This document shows, piece after piece, positions 1-10,928 of a DNA stretch of 64,000 nt. The notes under the pieces were generated by a model. The model was not told where the DNA came from. It searched no databases and saw nothing but the letters and a program-made list of their open reading frames with translations. Origin of the DNA: Polysphondylium violaceum (Eukaryota > Evosea > Eumycetozoa > Dictyosteliales > Dictyosteliaceae); NCBI GenBank assembly GCA_000277445.1, contig AJWJ01000023.1, positions 1-64,000 of the forward strand, given 5' to 3'. Numbering within the stretch: position 1 is the first letter of the stretch; every line of letters starts with the position of its first letter. The position numbers were made by a program, and so were the translations under genes.

Positions 1-519
1 ATATCCCCCATCAATAATAGATAGTAGACAAAATATAGATACAAATAAAGGTTATAGGGTGAGAAGGGTTCATACACGAACTGAAGTTTATTTAAATTAA
101 TTTATCTTTTATAGTTTATCATTCAAAAACCAATTTTCTAATTAAGGATAATCCAGATATCAGATCCGTTATTCTGAGATATTGAATTATTTCCAAAAAC
201 GGTAATGCGTTTGCATTACAGGCAAAATGATTATGAACGAAATTCGAACATGTGTAATAGATCAAATATTCAAATACATATTATATTCATGTTTTCATCA
301 TTTTAAAGAATCATCTCTTTATTCTAATATTTTTATATGTTTTATTAATTCACATGGTAAACCTCACCACCCCTTTATAAATACTACCATATTTATTAAA
401 CAAAACAATTTCATGTTTTCCCGAAAGTTAAAATAGAATGGTTTTTATATAAGAATAAAGCATAACTCTTCATTGATCTGTGAGACACCTGATAAAGTTA
501 TATTGGTGGAAATTACAAA
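1..519. other. Intergenic region, no supported gene
   Basis: AT-rich DNA left of the first gene. Only short open frames without family resemblance, splice consensus or codon bias are present. It may hold flanking sequence of a gene outside the window; I see nothing definite. Confidence 0.6.
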
Positions 520-1941
520 CTAATATATATCATCTTTATTAATAATTGCGCATTGTGTATCTAATTTTGAAAGTTGGTCTATTAATGGTCCTACCGATTT
601 CATTCTTTGTCCATCAATTATAATTTTTTCCAATATTTTGTTTCTTTCAAGAAGCGATGTAAGGAATGCTGAATTGATATCAGGAGAGAATATAGGATCA
701 AAACAAAGTGATTTAATAGACTTATTGTTTGACAATGCATCTAATAAATCATCGTATAATTGTTGGCCAAATACATTTGCATTATCATCACCATGTCTTT
801 CTCGATAAAGACACTCATATCCACACTCTATATTACCAATTGATAATTCAGTGATTGTACTATTATTTGATAGTAATTGTAAACATTGATTCCATAACTG
901 TTTAGAGTATATTGGTACGGTTGAATCTGTGTATTCACCTCTACTAAATGAACAATACATTTGATTATCTTCATTTACCTTGTTTGGAAGATATCTGTTT
1001 GAATCAAATTGATCATCCGGTAAAATGTCTTGAAAACTAAAGTTATCCATTCGATTGAAATCATAACTATTATTATCACTACTATCACTATCATATAAAG
1101 CAGCTATGAAATGAAATTGAAGATTGACTTTAAATGTTTGTAAATGAGGTGATTGAAGAAATCTATACAATGCATACAAGGGTATGTAATCATCGTTGAT
1201 AATTACACTTGAAAATCTATGATTTAATTTCGATATCGAATGATATAATCTAAGATGACTTGCTCCAGAATCAGTTGATGAATTTGCAAGAAACTCCAAA
1301 GTCTTTGGATTGGTAAGTTTGATGAATTCATAGCAAAATCCATAGGATCGTTCATATTCAAAATCGAAATCAAATTTAAAATCGACAGTATTAAATTCAA
1401 ATGGTCCTTCACTCTCTTTATCTTTATCTTTATCTTCTTCTTCTTCTTCATCTTCATCTTCATTATCTTCTTCTTCAACTTGATCTGGATCATCTGGATC
1501 AAAACAGTGCACTTCTAAATCAAAGTTAACTTGAATTTTGTCTTTTCTTTTCAATTTGTTCAGGCGATTTAACAAGCCCAAGGAATCACCCATCCAATAA
1601 TCACAACTATCATGATTTGTTATTGTAATTGATTTTAATGATCTAAATCGACTATTTAATGATTTAACTAGCTTGTTTTTAATGTTGAAGAAATCAAACT
1701 TTATATTTTCTACAGATTCTCTTGTAATTATTCTGTAATTATTAGTTTCACCATGTTTCTTTTCAAGATCGTCAAGATCAACGATAACATATGAATTTAC
1801 TAAATTCTTTGAGATTTGAAACCATTGTTTACAAACTAATGCATATTGAATTGAAACCTTCTTGTCACGATTATATATATGATCTGAATAATATATATAA
1901 TCTAATATTTTTGTATGTACATATATTGGTATCGGTGTCAT
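520..1941 (-). CDS. F-box-like protein with acidic run and weak leucine-rich C-terminal half
   Basis: Single exon, 473 residues. The first 50 residues have the spacing of an F-box (an Ile-Leu-aromatic helix, then a Val-Cys-Lys-x-Trp-Phe motif near residues 36-41), as in dictyostelid F-box/LRR-like proteins. Residues about 150-185 are almost only Asp/Glu/Lys. The C-terminal 120 residues show irregular leucine-rich repeats of the type 'Asn-x-Ser-Ile-x-x-Leu' (for example around residues 360-375 and 405-415). By family logic it would be a substrate adaptor for an SCF-type ubiquitin ligase; the substrate cannot be told. The start at 1941 is chosen because it begins the F-box-like segment and only AT-rich DNA lies upstream. 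These proteins are numerous and fast-evolving in dictyostelids, so the precise function is unknown. Confidence 0.7.
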   Translation of the reverse strand: MTPIPIYVHTKILDYIYYSDHIYNRDKKVSIQYALVCKQWFQISKNLVNSYVIVDLDDLEKKHGETNNYRIITRESVENIKFDFFNIKNKLVKSLNSRFRSLKSITITNHDSCDYWMGDSLGLLNRLNKLKRKDKIQVNFDLEVHCFDPDDPDQVEEEDNEDEDEEEEEDKDKDKESEGPFEFNTVDFKFDFDFEYERSYGFCYEFIKLTNPKTLEFLANSSTDSGASHLRLYHSISKLNHRFSSVIINDDYIPLYALYRFLQSPHLQTFKVNLQFHFIAALYDSDSSDNNSYDFNRMDNFSFQDILPDDQFDSNRYLPNKVNEDNQMYCSFSRGEYTDSTVPIYSKQLWNQCLQLLSNNSTITELSIGNIECGYECLYRERHGDDNANVFGQQLYDDLLDALSNNKSIKSLCFDPIFSPDINSAFLTSLLERNKILEKIIIDGQRMKSVGPLIDQLSKLDTQCAIINKDDIY

Positions 1942-2287
1942 AATGTGATGATGATGATGAAATTATTGAAAATATCACAACATTACTCAAACATCGAAAA
2001 AAATATAAAAAATACCTGTGGGGGTGAAAAAAAGATTATTCTTTATAATAAAATAAAAATGAAAAATTTATTAGTTTTTCGAGCATACTTTTATTTGTTT
2101 ATTATAATCTATGAAATAAACTTAATCAAGCTCATCAGCATTAGAAAATGATATTTGTAAATTATTTTATTCAAATTTAACAATCTTGGGCGTAGTTTAC
2201 AAATTTCATGATCAGTAACATTGCTAAAACATTATAAAATATATAAATATTAAATGATCACTGTCAATATAAATGAATGTATAATTT
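1942..2287. other. Intergenic region between two minus-strand genes
   Basis: AT-rich, about 345 bases. It should contain the promoter of the F-box-like gene and the 3' end signals of the TRM6 gene. No other gene is supported. Confidence 0.6.
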
Positions 2288-3950
2288 TTATTGAGTACTT
2301 GAAGTTGAAGAGACAGGAGTACTACTGGATTCAACTTGATCTTCTCTCTTTCTCTTTTTCAAAGCAGATTCTTCAGCAGTATCCATATTATCAGTTGTTG
2401 GTTCTGATTCAACTAAAATAGCAGCAGCAGCAGTAGATTCAGATTTAACGACATTACTCTTTGGTTTAGTAGCTTTAATACCAGACAAAAGATAACCACT
2501 GGCACCATCCATACCCATCATTGGATGAGTTCTCTTTGGCAAGACTTGTTGTTCTCTCATCCAAATTTCAGTGATTTGTAAATTGACAGCCAAGAAATTT
2601 TCATGAAGGAATTGATGACATTCAACCAATGGTTGTGAATATTGACAAAATACAACAAAGTTTCCACTATTGTTGAGATGTGGTAAACAGGCCAAAAGAA
2701 TATTAAGTGGTGAATAATGTGTGACAATAACCAATGACCAAACGCCTTCCTTTACCATTCTAACAATATTTTCAGTTGATGTATCATTTCTATTATTGTT
2801 GGTTTTAATTGATTCTACTACTGCTGTGGTTGTTGTTGTTGTTGTTGTTGCTGTTGTTTCACTATTGTTTTTATCTTTTTCTTCTTTTAATTTAGTAAAT
2901 TGAACTTGTACTGGAGTGATGGTTGAAACATCTTGACCTGAATTTAATTTATCTAGTACATTTAAATTGAATGGATAGATTGTATTTAGAGTCTCTTGAG
3001 GGAAACCAAAACTGTTTACAATTGATAAAGATGGACCCTTGCCAATATAAGCATTTAAAATTGTACCTTGACTACCCATTCTCTCTGCAATGGAGCCTGT
3101 AACCAAACCCATAGTAGTCTCAACTGTCAATACACTTTGTCCTGATCTAATATTAGCCAATGTTAACAATTGACCAAATGTATCGAATCTTAGATTGCTA
3201 AATAAATGGATACAAGGTATTAGTAAAGTAGATCTCGCTTTAAATTCATTAAATAAAAAATACAAACCAAATCTTTCTTGGATCTTTTGAATAGTTTGCT
3301 TGAGTTAATGATTTTAAAGTTGGACGTACTACTTTGACAATGGTCTTGTATTTCTTTAACTTCTTTTTCAAATATTTGATTTGGGAATAAGCAGTCTTTG
3401 ATTGAAAACTAGCACTATTTTCAATCAAAGTCTTAATGATAACGTCTGAATCTGTACCCTTGGTCTTCATATCAATGATATCTTGTTGTGAGAGTTTTTG
3501 TGCAGTATGATTTTGATCTAAATTACTATTGTTGGCATCTTCAGATTTATTCAATTCTGTAAGACTATTCATAGCATCCTCCAATTCCTTTTGTGTAACT
3601 TTTTTCAATCCTGTACCTGAAACTTGAAAGAGTGAATAAAATGATTCCCCTATAATACTAGAGATATCTATTTGTTGTTTACCAATTTTAGTTTTACTAA
3701 TTGCAATTTTTCGTAGTTGTAGTAGTCATCGTTAATATAAATGTTTATATCTTGAATATTTATATGGTTTATACACATACTATGGCTTTCTAACTTGAAT
3801 TACTGAATACTTTTCACCATCGTTGATATCTAAAATCACATGATCTCCATCTTTAATTTTAAATCTAGATTGATCAAAAGTAGCTTTAGTGGTGGTTGTT
3901 GTAGTTGCAGTTGCAGTTGTTGTTGTTGTTGTTGTTGTATCTACCTCCAT
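2288..3950 (-). CDS. trmt6: tRNA (adenine-N1)-methyltransferase non-catalytic subunit TRM6
   Basis: TRM6 (Gcd10) pairs with catalytic TRM61 to make m1A58 in tRNAs, including initiator tRNA. I read three exons: 3950-3781, 3696-3268 and 3197-2288, with introns of 84 and 70 bases (GTATGT...TTAG and GTTTGT...TTTAG), giving 502 residues. The N-terminus has a Thr/Ala run and then a family-typical 'IKDGDHVILDINDG' segment. Exon 2 carries the conserved 'LSQQDI..MK..G' helix and the 'SAYSQIKYLKKKLKKY'-type basic segment; exon 3 has 'FDTFGQLLTLANIRSG', the degenerate Rossmann start of this subunit. Order and spacing match human TRMT6. The catalytic SAM motif is not expected, since that resides in TRM61. 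A Thr/Ser/Lys-rich insert sits in exon 3, and the C-terminus has a basic KKRKRE cluster that could be a nuclear signal. Confidence 0.93.
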
Positions 3951-5491
3951 TGCTTACTTATCATATGAATCTAAAGATATGTTTTTTTTAAATTTTCTCG
4001 ACTATGATCAAAAAAAATTATTCGTTTTTTTTTTTCAAAAAAATATTTTGAGAATTATTTTTATTTGATATCCATCGATTAAAAATAAGGCGGATTTTTG
4101 GTCTTCTAATAGGAGGTGGAGGTTTTCAAAAAGGGAGATCCATTCCAGGAATTTTGTTTTGTCCTACAGCAGCAACAGAAGCACCATTGACTCTTGAATT
4201 AATATATGTTAGTATACTGGGAAAGGCACCTTACTATTCCAAACTTGCTGCCAAATTTTTCAACATGAAGTTTGGAATAAATCACAGGTACTAATGAATC
4301 TGCTACAAACAATTCGAAATTTGGAAAATAATTATTTTTTTTATTATTATTTATTTATCAGAATAATTTAAATAAATAGGAGTAGGACTTTGGAAGGTTG
4401 AAAATAGATCAATTATATCTACGAAATGGAGCAAAAACATCAAATACCGGATTGTTTGCAGGTCTTTTTGGGTTAAGATTTAATGCTCCAAAAGCAATTT
4501 GGTTTTGTCCTAAGACAGAAGCAGCACCATTGGCACTTGAATTAATAGACTTTAATGTACTTTGGACAACATTTGGAGAACCAAGGGAAGCAATGGATTC
4601 TAAGATTGAGTTTTATTAGTATTAGATTCGAGAGAATAATAATAATATTAAAACTACCTACGAAAGATTGACATTTTAGATTATTAGCTTTGAGAAAATT
4701 GAATATTTGCAAATTGAATGAAAATGAATTGAAAATAGATCGTTTAAATAGCGAATCATTGATCATGTTAACCATGAAATCATATGATTACAACTTTTTA
4801 TTCATCAATCTAAATTAGGAAAATGATGTTCTCATCATCAAATATGTTCATTGGTTTTTGTAATAAGAATTGGTATTCTAAACTCTAATCAACAAAATGA
4901 CTCTCTCTGTCTTAATTATGTCTACTATTAACTTGTTCAATCAATAACCTAAGTTTTATATTTGGATTTTTGTATCATATTACTATTAACAGTATCATTA
5001 ATAAGGAAATGATTTCCTATTCGATCAAAGGAAATATTGTGGTTAATCTGTGTGGAATGTAAACACACACACACAAAAACAACCCCCAATCGCTCTAAAA
5101 TACCACAAACAAATGCTATTCACCATACAGATTTCTATAATTATCTATTTATCTATTTATATATCTGACTGAGAGTACTGATAAAATTTAAAATATATGT
5201 ATTAAAATATATGGCATGATCGCATGCATTGTATTGAATCAACTCTGTTTCATAGAGATTTGTGATAAAAATTAATTTTATCACTTTTTTTAAAATGATA
5301 CACATATTTTACAATGATTCATCGAAATGTGATCGAATTATTCAGATTATTTTACAATAAAAGGGGGGCGAGGCGAGTTGTGTGCTTTGATGGTGTGAAG
5401 CAAAAGGTAAAAAATTTTTACAATTTTTTTTTTTTCAAATAATTATTATTCGTACACATATAGACTTATATAGAAAACAAATATACAAACA
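3951..5491. other. Long intergenic region with degenerate fragments
   Basis: About 1.5 kb without a complete gene. It holds the TRM6 promoter on the left, the repeated relic described separately (4135-4619), and an AT-rich stretch up to the saposin-like gene. A short (ca)n run lies near 5061-5074 and a G-rich stretch (ggggggcgaggcgag) near 5363. No intact gene is visible. Confidence 0.6.
4135..4619 (+). repeat. Two degenerate copies of the same short coding-like fragment
   Basis: Two stretches (4135-4206 and 4476-4550) translate to the same pattern: Arg-x-x-x-Pro-x-x-Leu/Trp-Phe-Cys-Pro, then Glu-Ala-(Ala)-Pro-Leu-x-Leu-Glu-Leu-Ile. At DNA level they share a tract of 'gaagca..accattg', an 'act/gca' difference and then 'cttgaattaata'. 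Each copy is preceded by a Gly-rich open stretch. Neither has a plausible start, end or splice context, so they look like relics of a duplicated exon. I do not recognise the parent family. Confidence 0.45.
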
Positions 5492-6108
5492 ATGATTAAA
5501 GTATTGTTAAGTTTATTTGCAGTTGTATTGTTATGTAGCTCTGTAGTTAGAGCTCAAGAACCAGATTTGGTCGGCTCTGTTGATCCAGCAGTTGTTGAAT
5601 GTGATATTTGTGAATTGGCTGTTTCCTTTGGTGAATATCTCATCAAGAACCAAAACTTTACCAAAGCTCAAGTTCAATCTGAAATCCAATCTGTTTGCTC
5701 ATACATTCCAAAGAACTATACCAGTGAAGTATGTAGTAGTAGTAATAAAGTAGTGGTGTTTATATCTGCTCGATCTCTATTTACTAATCTTTAAACAATA
5801 CTACTCTATAAACACACTAGTGCAAAATGTTTATGTTTTTCGCAGCACCAATTATCACTGAAGCATTATTTAAGGGAGAATCACCACAACAATTATGTGC
5901 CACTTATAAATTGTGCCCAAAACCAACTCCAGCCCCATCAAAAGTAGACGATACTCCAGCTTATCAAGATTTTAGAATTGTCATTCAAGATGCTCATTCT
6001 CTTTTAACCAAATCTCGTGAACCAGTAGGTCGTCGTGAACCAGGAGGTCGTCGTGAACCAGGAGGTCGTCGTGAACCAAGGGGTAGTCGTCTCGGTGGAA
6101 GATACTAA
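5492..6108 (+). CDS. Secreted saposin B-type protein with basic repeat tail
   Basis: Two exons, 5492-5728 and 5821-6108, 174 residues. Residues 1-21 are a clear signal peptide ending at Arg-Ala-Gln. Residues about 33-110 are one saposin B domain: Cys-x-x-Cys at the start, a third Cys before the first NYT glycosylation motif, a fourth Cys encoded by the first codon of exon 2, and the final pair before Lys-Pro. Placing the acceptor at 5820 (ACTAG) gives exactly 24 residues between Cys4 and Cys5, as in saposin C, and joins a consensus GTATGT donor in phase 0; the ATG at 5827 is therefore internal. Saposin-like proteins bind or permeabilise lipid bilayers, often in lysosomes, and amoebapores belong here. 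The tail (from about residue 120) ends in Arg-Arg-Glu-Pro-Gly-Gly repeats. Lysosomal or secreted action is inference. Confidence 0.85.
6016..6090 (+). repeat. 18-base tandem repeat encoding RREPGG-type units
   Basis: About four copies of a unit close to cgtcgtgaaccaggaggt at the 3' end of the saposin-like gene. Two units are identical and the outer ones have one to four changes, so copy number may vary between strains. Confidence 0.85.
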
Positions 6109-6589
6109 TTAGGTAATGCAAATACCCATAATATCTTTATATGATTTTAAAAACAACCTCACATACTCGAACAGTAGTTGTTATTCAATAACTCAATAAA
6201 GATAAAAAGATAATATGTAAATTTTTTTTTTTTTTTTCTTCTCTTTCTCTTATTATTCGAAACAAAACAATCAAGTAAGAGTATGGATTCCATACTAATA
6301 ATTTCCCGATACCTTTTTTTCATCAAAAAAAGAAAATAAAAAAAAATAAAAAAAATAAAAAAAATAAATTAAAAAAAAATTCCTTGTATTGTAAGAACCA
6401 CACCACTATATAATAATAGTTTTAGAATTTTACTCACACTCTTTTTTACCACCATTTCAATATAGAAAGTAGTTTTATCTTTTGTACGAAAACAGACATA
6501 ATATTATTATCTGTTTTAAAACTATTTTTTTGTTTTTTTTTTTTGTTTTTAATATTTTCATAATTGTATAATATAATCGCTATATAAAA
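6109..6589. other. Intergenic region with poly(A)/poly(T) tracts
   Basis: Contains an AATAAA-like signal near 6194 after the saposin-like gene, long A-rich runs (6320-6380) and the TBC gene promoter. No gene seen. Confidence 0.6.
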
Positions 6590-8719
6590 ATGGCATTGGT
6601 AAGTACGATAGTAAACCATGGTTACTATTAGTAGTGTATCTAATATCATACATTCATAATAGGCATTCCCACCACATGCAATTCAAGCTATTTTAGAAAC
6701 AGAGCACAATCTATTTAATAATAAAATATTTTTATCAAATATAAACGATGATATCTCTGTGTCACCCTCTATGTTGAGGGAGAGCAAAGTTGCAAAACCT
6801 TCTATCAACAAATACAGTAAATTTAAATCACTCCTCAGTCAAAACATTATAGATATTGATTCATTAAGAGCTCTATCATGGGGTGGTATACCTATGGAAC
6901 ATAGACCTTTAGCATGGAAATTATTATTAGTATGTATATATGTTGTTGTTGTTGTGGTTATTATTTCTCTATCTATCTATTCATATTAACTCATATAATA
7001 TATAAAAGAATTATTTACCTATAGAAAAAAGAAATCATAATAGAGTATTAATGGAGAAAAGAAATCAATATAAACAATTGGTACACAAGTTTTATACAGA
7101 TGATTTAAATCCAAATGATAATAAGATATTAAATCAAGTTAGACTAGATGTACCTAGAACCATACCAAGAGGATTCAACAAAACAAATTTAATTCAAAGT
7201 ACTATATTACACAATGTTTTAGAAAGAATATTGTATGTTTGGTCATTAAGTAATCCTTTGATATCTTATTTCCAAGGTTTAAATGATATACCTGCTCAAT
7301 TTTTATTAATATTTTTATCACAATATATAAGTATGTGTTGTTGTTTTTATATATATATCTATGTTAATATAATATTAATTATTTTATCATATATTCCTAG
7401 ACTTATTTGGTGATTTAAGTGATTTAACAGATGATATTTTAGAAAGAGTTGAAGCAGATACATTTTGGTGTTTTTCATTGTTGATGAATAATTTAAAGAA
7501 TAGATTTATAGATTTTCATGATGGTATTCAAAGAATGACATTGAAATTGGAGAAATTGGTAAAATTAAAAGAAGAGAAACTAGCAGATCACCTAAAGAGT
7601 GAAGGATGTGATTTTATGTTATTTTCCATTCGTTGGATGATTTGTTTATTGTGTAGAGAATTTGATTTCTCTCTTAGTGCTCGTCTATGGGATAGCTATA
7701 TCGCACACGGTCCCAATTTTGGATATTTTCATATATACATTTGTGCTGCTCTCATTACAACCAAAGAGTGGGTACCTTTTTTACATGAAAAAGAGTTTTC
7801 AGAGATTATTGTATTTCTTCAACACTTGCCAACTGAACAATGGAACATATGTCACATAGATTATCTACTCGTAAGAGCATATAAAATATTTTTATTGGAA
7901 ATTAAATCACTCGTTAGTGATTCTTTTAAATCAATTTCATCCGTCCCAATTCAAAAAGTAGAGCAACAACAACAACAGTTAGAAGATCAAAATATTATTA
8001 GTCAATTAGATTTGAATAATAATAGTAGTAGTAATAATAACAATAGTGGTATTAATAATAATTATAAACATCCATTCATTCGAAAGCAAAATAATGATAA
8101 AAACAATATAAGAATGGATTCAAGTATAAATTCAATTATATTAAAATCTCAAATGAAAGATATATCAAGCATATATAATATTATTCAACAAAACGATCAA
8201 ACTGTAAATAGTAATAATAATAATAGTAACAACTCAATGGAGAATAATATACAATTAAAAAAACTGCAAGAATTGCATCAAAATATGATTGTTTCTTCAT
8301 TTGCAAACAATAGTCAATTTTTAAATCAAGAATTATTAGAAAAGGTATTAGAATTGATACCAGGACAAAAACTTGATTTCTCAACCCTTTCTCCAGAGGA
8401 TGCTGATCAAGAGCTCATTAGACAAGTCACTGTCTATTTAATGTTAATTATGGGTACTTTATTATTAGTTAGTGTAGTTTTAGTTGTCATTATTATAAGT
8501 ACTGCTCTAACAATTACTTCATTAGAGTTTTATAATAATCATAGTAATGGTGTTGTTGGTAATAATAAACTACCAATTAAAGCCACTACTACAACTACTA
8601 CTACCACTACTACAACAGAAGTTACCAATAATACTAATACTACTTCTAATACCACTACAACTACCGCTAATAACAATACAGAAGATTCAACATTTCAAGA
8701 TACAATTGAAAATGATTAA
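6590..8719 (+). CDS. TBC-domain Rab GTPase-activating protein, GYP1/TBC1D22-like
   Basis: Four exons (6590-6598, 6663-6929, 7009-7330, 7401-8719) give 638 residues; exon 1 codes only Met-Ala-Leu. The TBC domain spans about residues 55-330: 'GIPMEHRPLAWKLLL' joined to 'NYLP', then the catalytic Arg in 'LDVPRTIP' and the Gln-finger motif 'YFQGLND', both needed for the dual-finger GAP mechanism. The block after exon 4 starts ('EADTFWCFSLLM...GIQRM', 'SARLWDSYIA', 'FHIYICAAL') matches the GYP1/TBC1D22 subfamily, which acts on Golgi Rabs (Ypt1/Rab1, Rab33 types). Downstream is a Gln/Asn-rich linker. Unusually, residues about 543-570 are a strongly hydrophobic helix (Val/Leu/Ile-rich) followed by a Thr/Asn-rich tail, suggesting membrane anchoring that typical TBC1D22 proteins lack. 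Confidence 0.9.
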
Positions 8720-8830
8720 TAAATGGTTGTGTATTTTGTAACATTAATAGAATTAGCTTATTTGTTTTTCTTTTTTATTTTAAAAATATCTACAGTTTTA
8801 TTTATTTATAGTTAGTTGTTTACAACACCT

Positions 8831-10585
8831 TTAGTGACCTCCTGCAAATGAAGTTGTTGAAGGTTTAGTTGGATCAGTAATAAATGTTAGTTTTTTAAAG
8901 AATAATAGAGTGATGAAAATATCAAACACCCAGAGAGAGATGAAAACTATAAACAAGGGGAATCTACTCGAGAGTTCTAAGCCATAGCCTGCCCAGAGGG
9001 GACCAAGGATTCTAGCGGCTGAGCCCATCAACATCATGAATCCCGTTTGGAAACCTTGATCGGCATTATCGCCAAACACTCTGTTTAAGAGTTTGGAATA
9101 CAAACTATAGACAGAGGTGTTTTGTGTTGGTATACCTACGGTTGTAATTGCAACGCCCAAAGCAAACTTCCACAAGGCCACCTTTTCACTGGCTTGGCCG
9201 CCAAAAAAGATCAAGAGGATAATAAGACCACCGCCTAAAAAGAGTTGACCGAAAAACACGATAAACTTGTCTTGTATACCTTTGCCACTGGCAATCACGG
9301 TGGCAAAGATGAAAATGATAATCTCGACAGACACGATACTGTACATGAGACTGTTTTGAAGTGTACCAAAGTTGTATTGCTCTTGTGTAATAGGTGTAAT
9401 GAGGGTTTCCAATGCTCCAAATACAAAGTTTTGTACAAAGTTTATCACAAAGCATGTAATCAATGAAGAGTTTAATATCTTTTTCAAATTGCTCCAAAAT
9501 GATTCTTTTTCCTCCGAGTAGACTACTGCACCGCCACTATTGATCAACAGCGAGGCATGGCCAGTACCATGTTCAGAGAATTTCTTGCTACTAAAATGTG
9601 AAAATGATGAATGGGGAGAGATGATGGTGGCCGATAGATAGTTGCTATTAATGATATCTCTTTGAGAGGGTGATCTCTTTATCAATTGTCCTTCTACATC
9701 ATATGCAGAAATGGAGCCATACTTTGATACTGATTTCTTGTATCCACTAGTACTATTATTTGTGCTATTGTTGTTATTATTATTTAAAAGTGGTTGTCTA
9801 TCTTCGTTTCCTGGTGTGACTTGTTTTTCTTTTTGCTCTTCCTCTTCTAGTTGTTTATTATATTCTTTGGGTTCTTTAAATAATACAAATGATAATAAAC
9901 AACACAACAATAGAATAGCCAATAACCAACCTGGGGATCTTAGGGGATCAAAGATAAAGTGTACGCTTCCGATCCAAAATGATTTGTTTAATAAATTGAT
10001 TGCCAAGTTAAAGGCAGGACCAGCTACGAGACCGAATGCATTGATACCATTCACTTTAGCCATATATTTAGTTCTCTGTTCTTTGGTAGACACCGAGGCT
10101 ATATAACTGTTTGTCAATGCCATATTACTACTTCCCACACCAGCAATAAATCTACCAGCAATGATCATCAAAGGGTGCACCGACATGGCATACATAATAT
10201 TACCAATGATACCAATCACCAACGAGGCACAAAAGCTTTCTCTCATTGTTCGTTTGTCTGCCCATAAGCCAATCAATGGTAGAAAACATACTTGAGCAAG
10301 ACTAAATCCAGCCAAAGCCATACCCAAATCATGATTGGTTCCACCCACCGATTGCAAGTAATTCCAAATCGATGGCATAACAATACCATACTCTACATTG
10401 GCAATGAAACCAATAGCCATAACACTAATCAAACTAATAATATGAATTCTTTTAGGTTTCTCTATTTCCTCTTGTTCATTATTATTATTATTAATATTAC
10501 TATTATTCTCTATGATTTGTACACTCTTTTCTCTATAACTATAACCACTGTTGTGATTGTTATTGTTATTTGATGTTTCATCCAT
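8831..10585 (-). CDS. mfsd8: Major facilitator superfamily transporter, CLN7/MFSD8-like
   Basis: Single exon, 584 residues, convergent with the TBC gene (111 bases between stops). After an Asn-rich hydrophilic N-terminus (about 45 residues), 12 hydrophobic helices are apparent, six before and six after a long loop (about residues 235-355). The loop after helix 2 reads 'GLWADKRTMRE', the MFSD8 version of the MFS motif A, and helix 4 to 5 has 'AGRFIAGVGSSNMAL', 'STKEQRTKYMAKVNGINAFGLVAGPAF', which align well with human CLN7, a lysosomal chloride channel/transporter mutated in neuronal ceroid lipofuscinosis. The central loop is larger than in the human protein and contains Asn and Ser runs. Lysosomal/endosomal location is expected from the family. 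Confidence 0.88.
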   Translation of the reverse strand: MDETSNNNNNHNSGYSYREKSVQIIENNSNINNNNNEQEEIEKPKRIHIISLISVMAIGFIANVEYGIVMPSIWNYLQSVGGTNHDLGMALAGFSLAQVCFLPLIGLWADKRTMRESFCASLVIGIIGNIMYAMSVHPLMIIAGRFIAGVGSSNMALTNSYIASVSTKEQRTKYMAKVNGINAFGLVAGPAFNLAINLLNKSFWIGSVHFIFDPLRSPGWLLAILLLCCLLSFVLFKEPKEYNKQLEEEEQKEKQVTPGNEDRQPLLNNNNNNSTNNSTSGYKKSVSKYGSISAYDVEGQLIKRSPSQRDIINSNYLSATIISPHSSFSHFSSKKFSEHGTGHASLLINSGGAVVYSEEKESFWSNLKKILNSSLITCFVINFVQNFVFGALETLITPITQEQYNFGTLQNSLMYSIVSVEIIIFIFATVIASGKGIQDKFIVFFGQLFLGGGLIILLIFFGGQASEKVALWKFALGVAITTVGIPTQNTSVYSLYSKLLNRVFGDNADQGFQTGFMMLMGSAARILGPLWAGYGLELSSRFPLFIVFISLWVFDIFITLLFFKKLTFITDPTKPSTTSFAGGH

Positions 10586-10928
10586 ATTGTAGCAAACTCT
10601 TTTAGTAATTAATCAATTACTTTTTAAATAGAATACTGTATAAAGATGCAAATGATGATTTGTGATTAAACAATTACAATGAAAAATAAATGTTTTCAGA
10701 ATAAAAAACAAATATCGGGACTAAAACAAATGATGGGGCGGAGTAAAAAAAAAAACCCCCCTATGAAAATTTTCTTAACCCCGATTCCGCATTGGAATCC
10801 TATTTTTTTGATTTTTCAAAATAATTTTCAGATTTTTATTTTTGTGTAAAATAAAAAAATTAAAAACTTTACATAAAAAAAAATAAAAGTAACAATGAGA
10901 TAAAGTTTCAACAATATTTATTTATTGT
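10586..10928. other. Intergenic region
   Basis: AT-rich, with C/A tracts near 10750. It contains the promoter of the transporter gene and the 3' flank of the MRH gene. No further gene seen. Confidence 0.6.

Noticed and set aside
1224-1502. Lys/Ile-rich minus-strand frame inside the F-box-like gene
   Set aside because: Shifted reading of the Asp/Glu run; no start context or similarity.
5827-6108. Separate small gene starting at ATG 5827
   Set aside because: It is the second exon of the saposin-like gene; Cys4 and the spacing to Cys5 are only complete when joined to exon 1.
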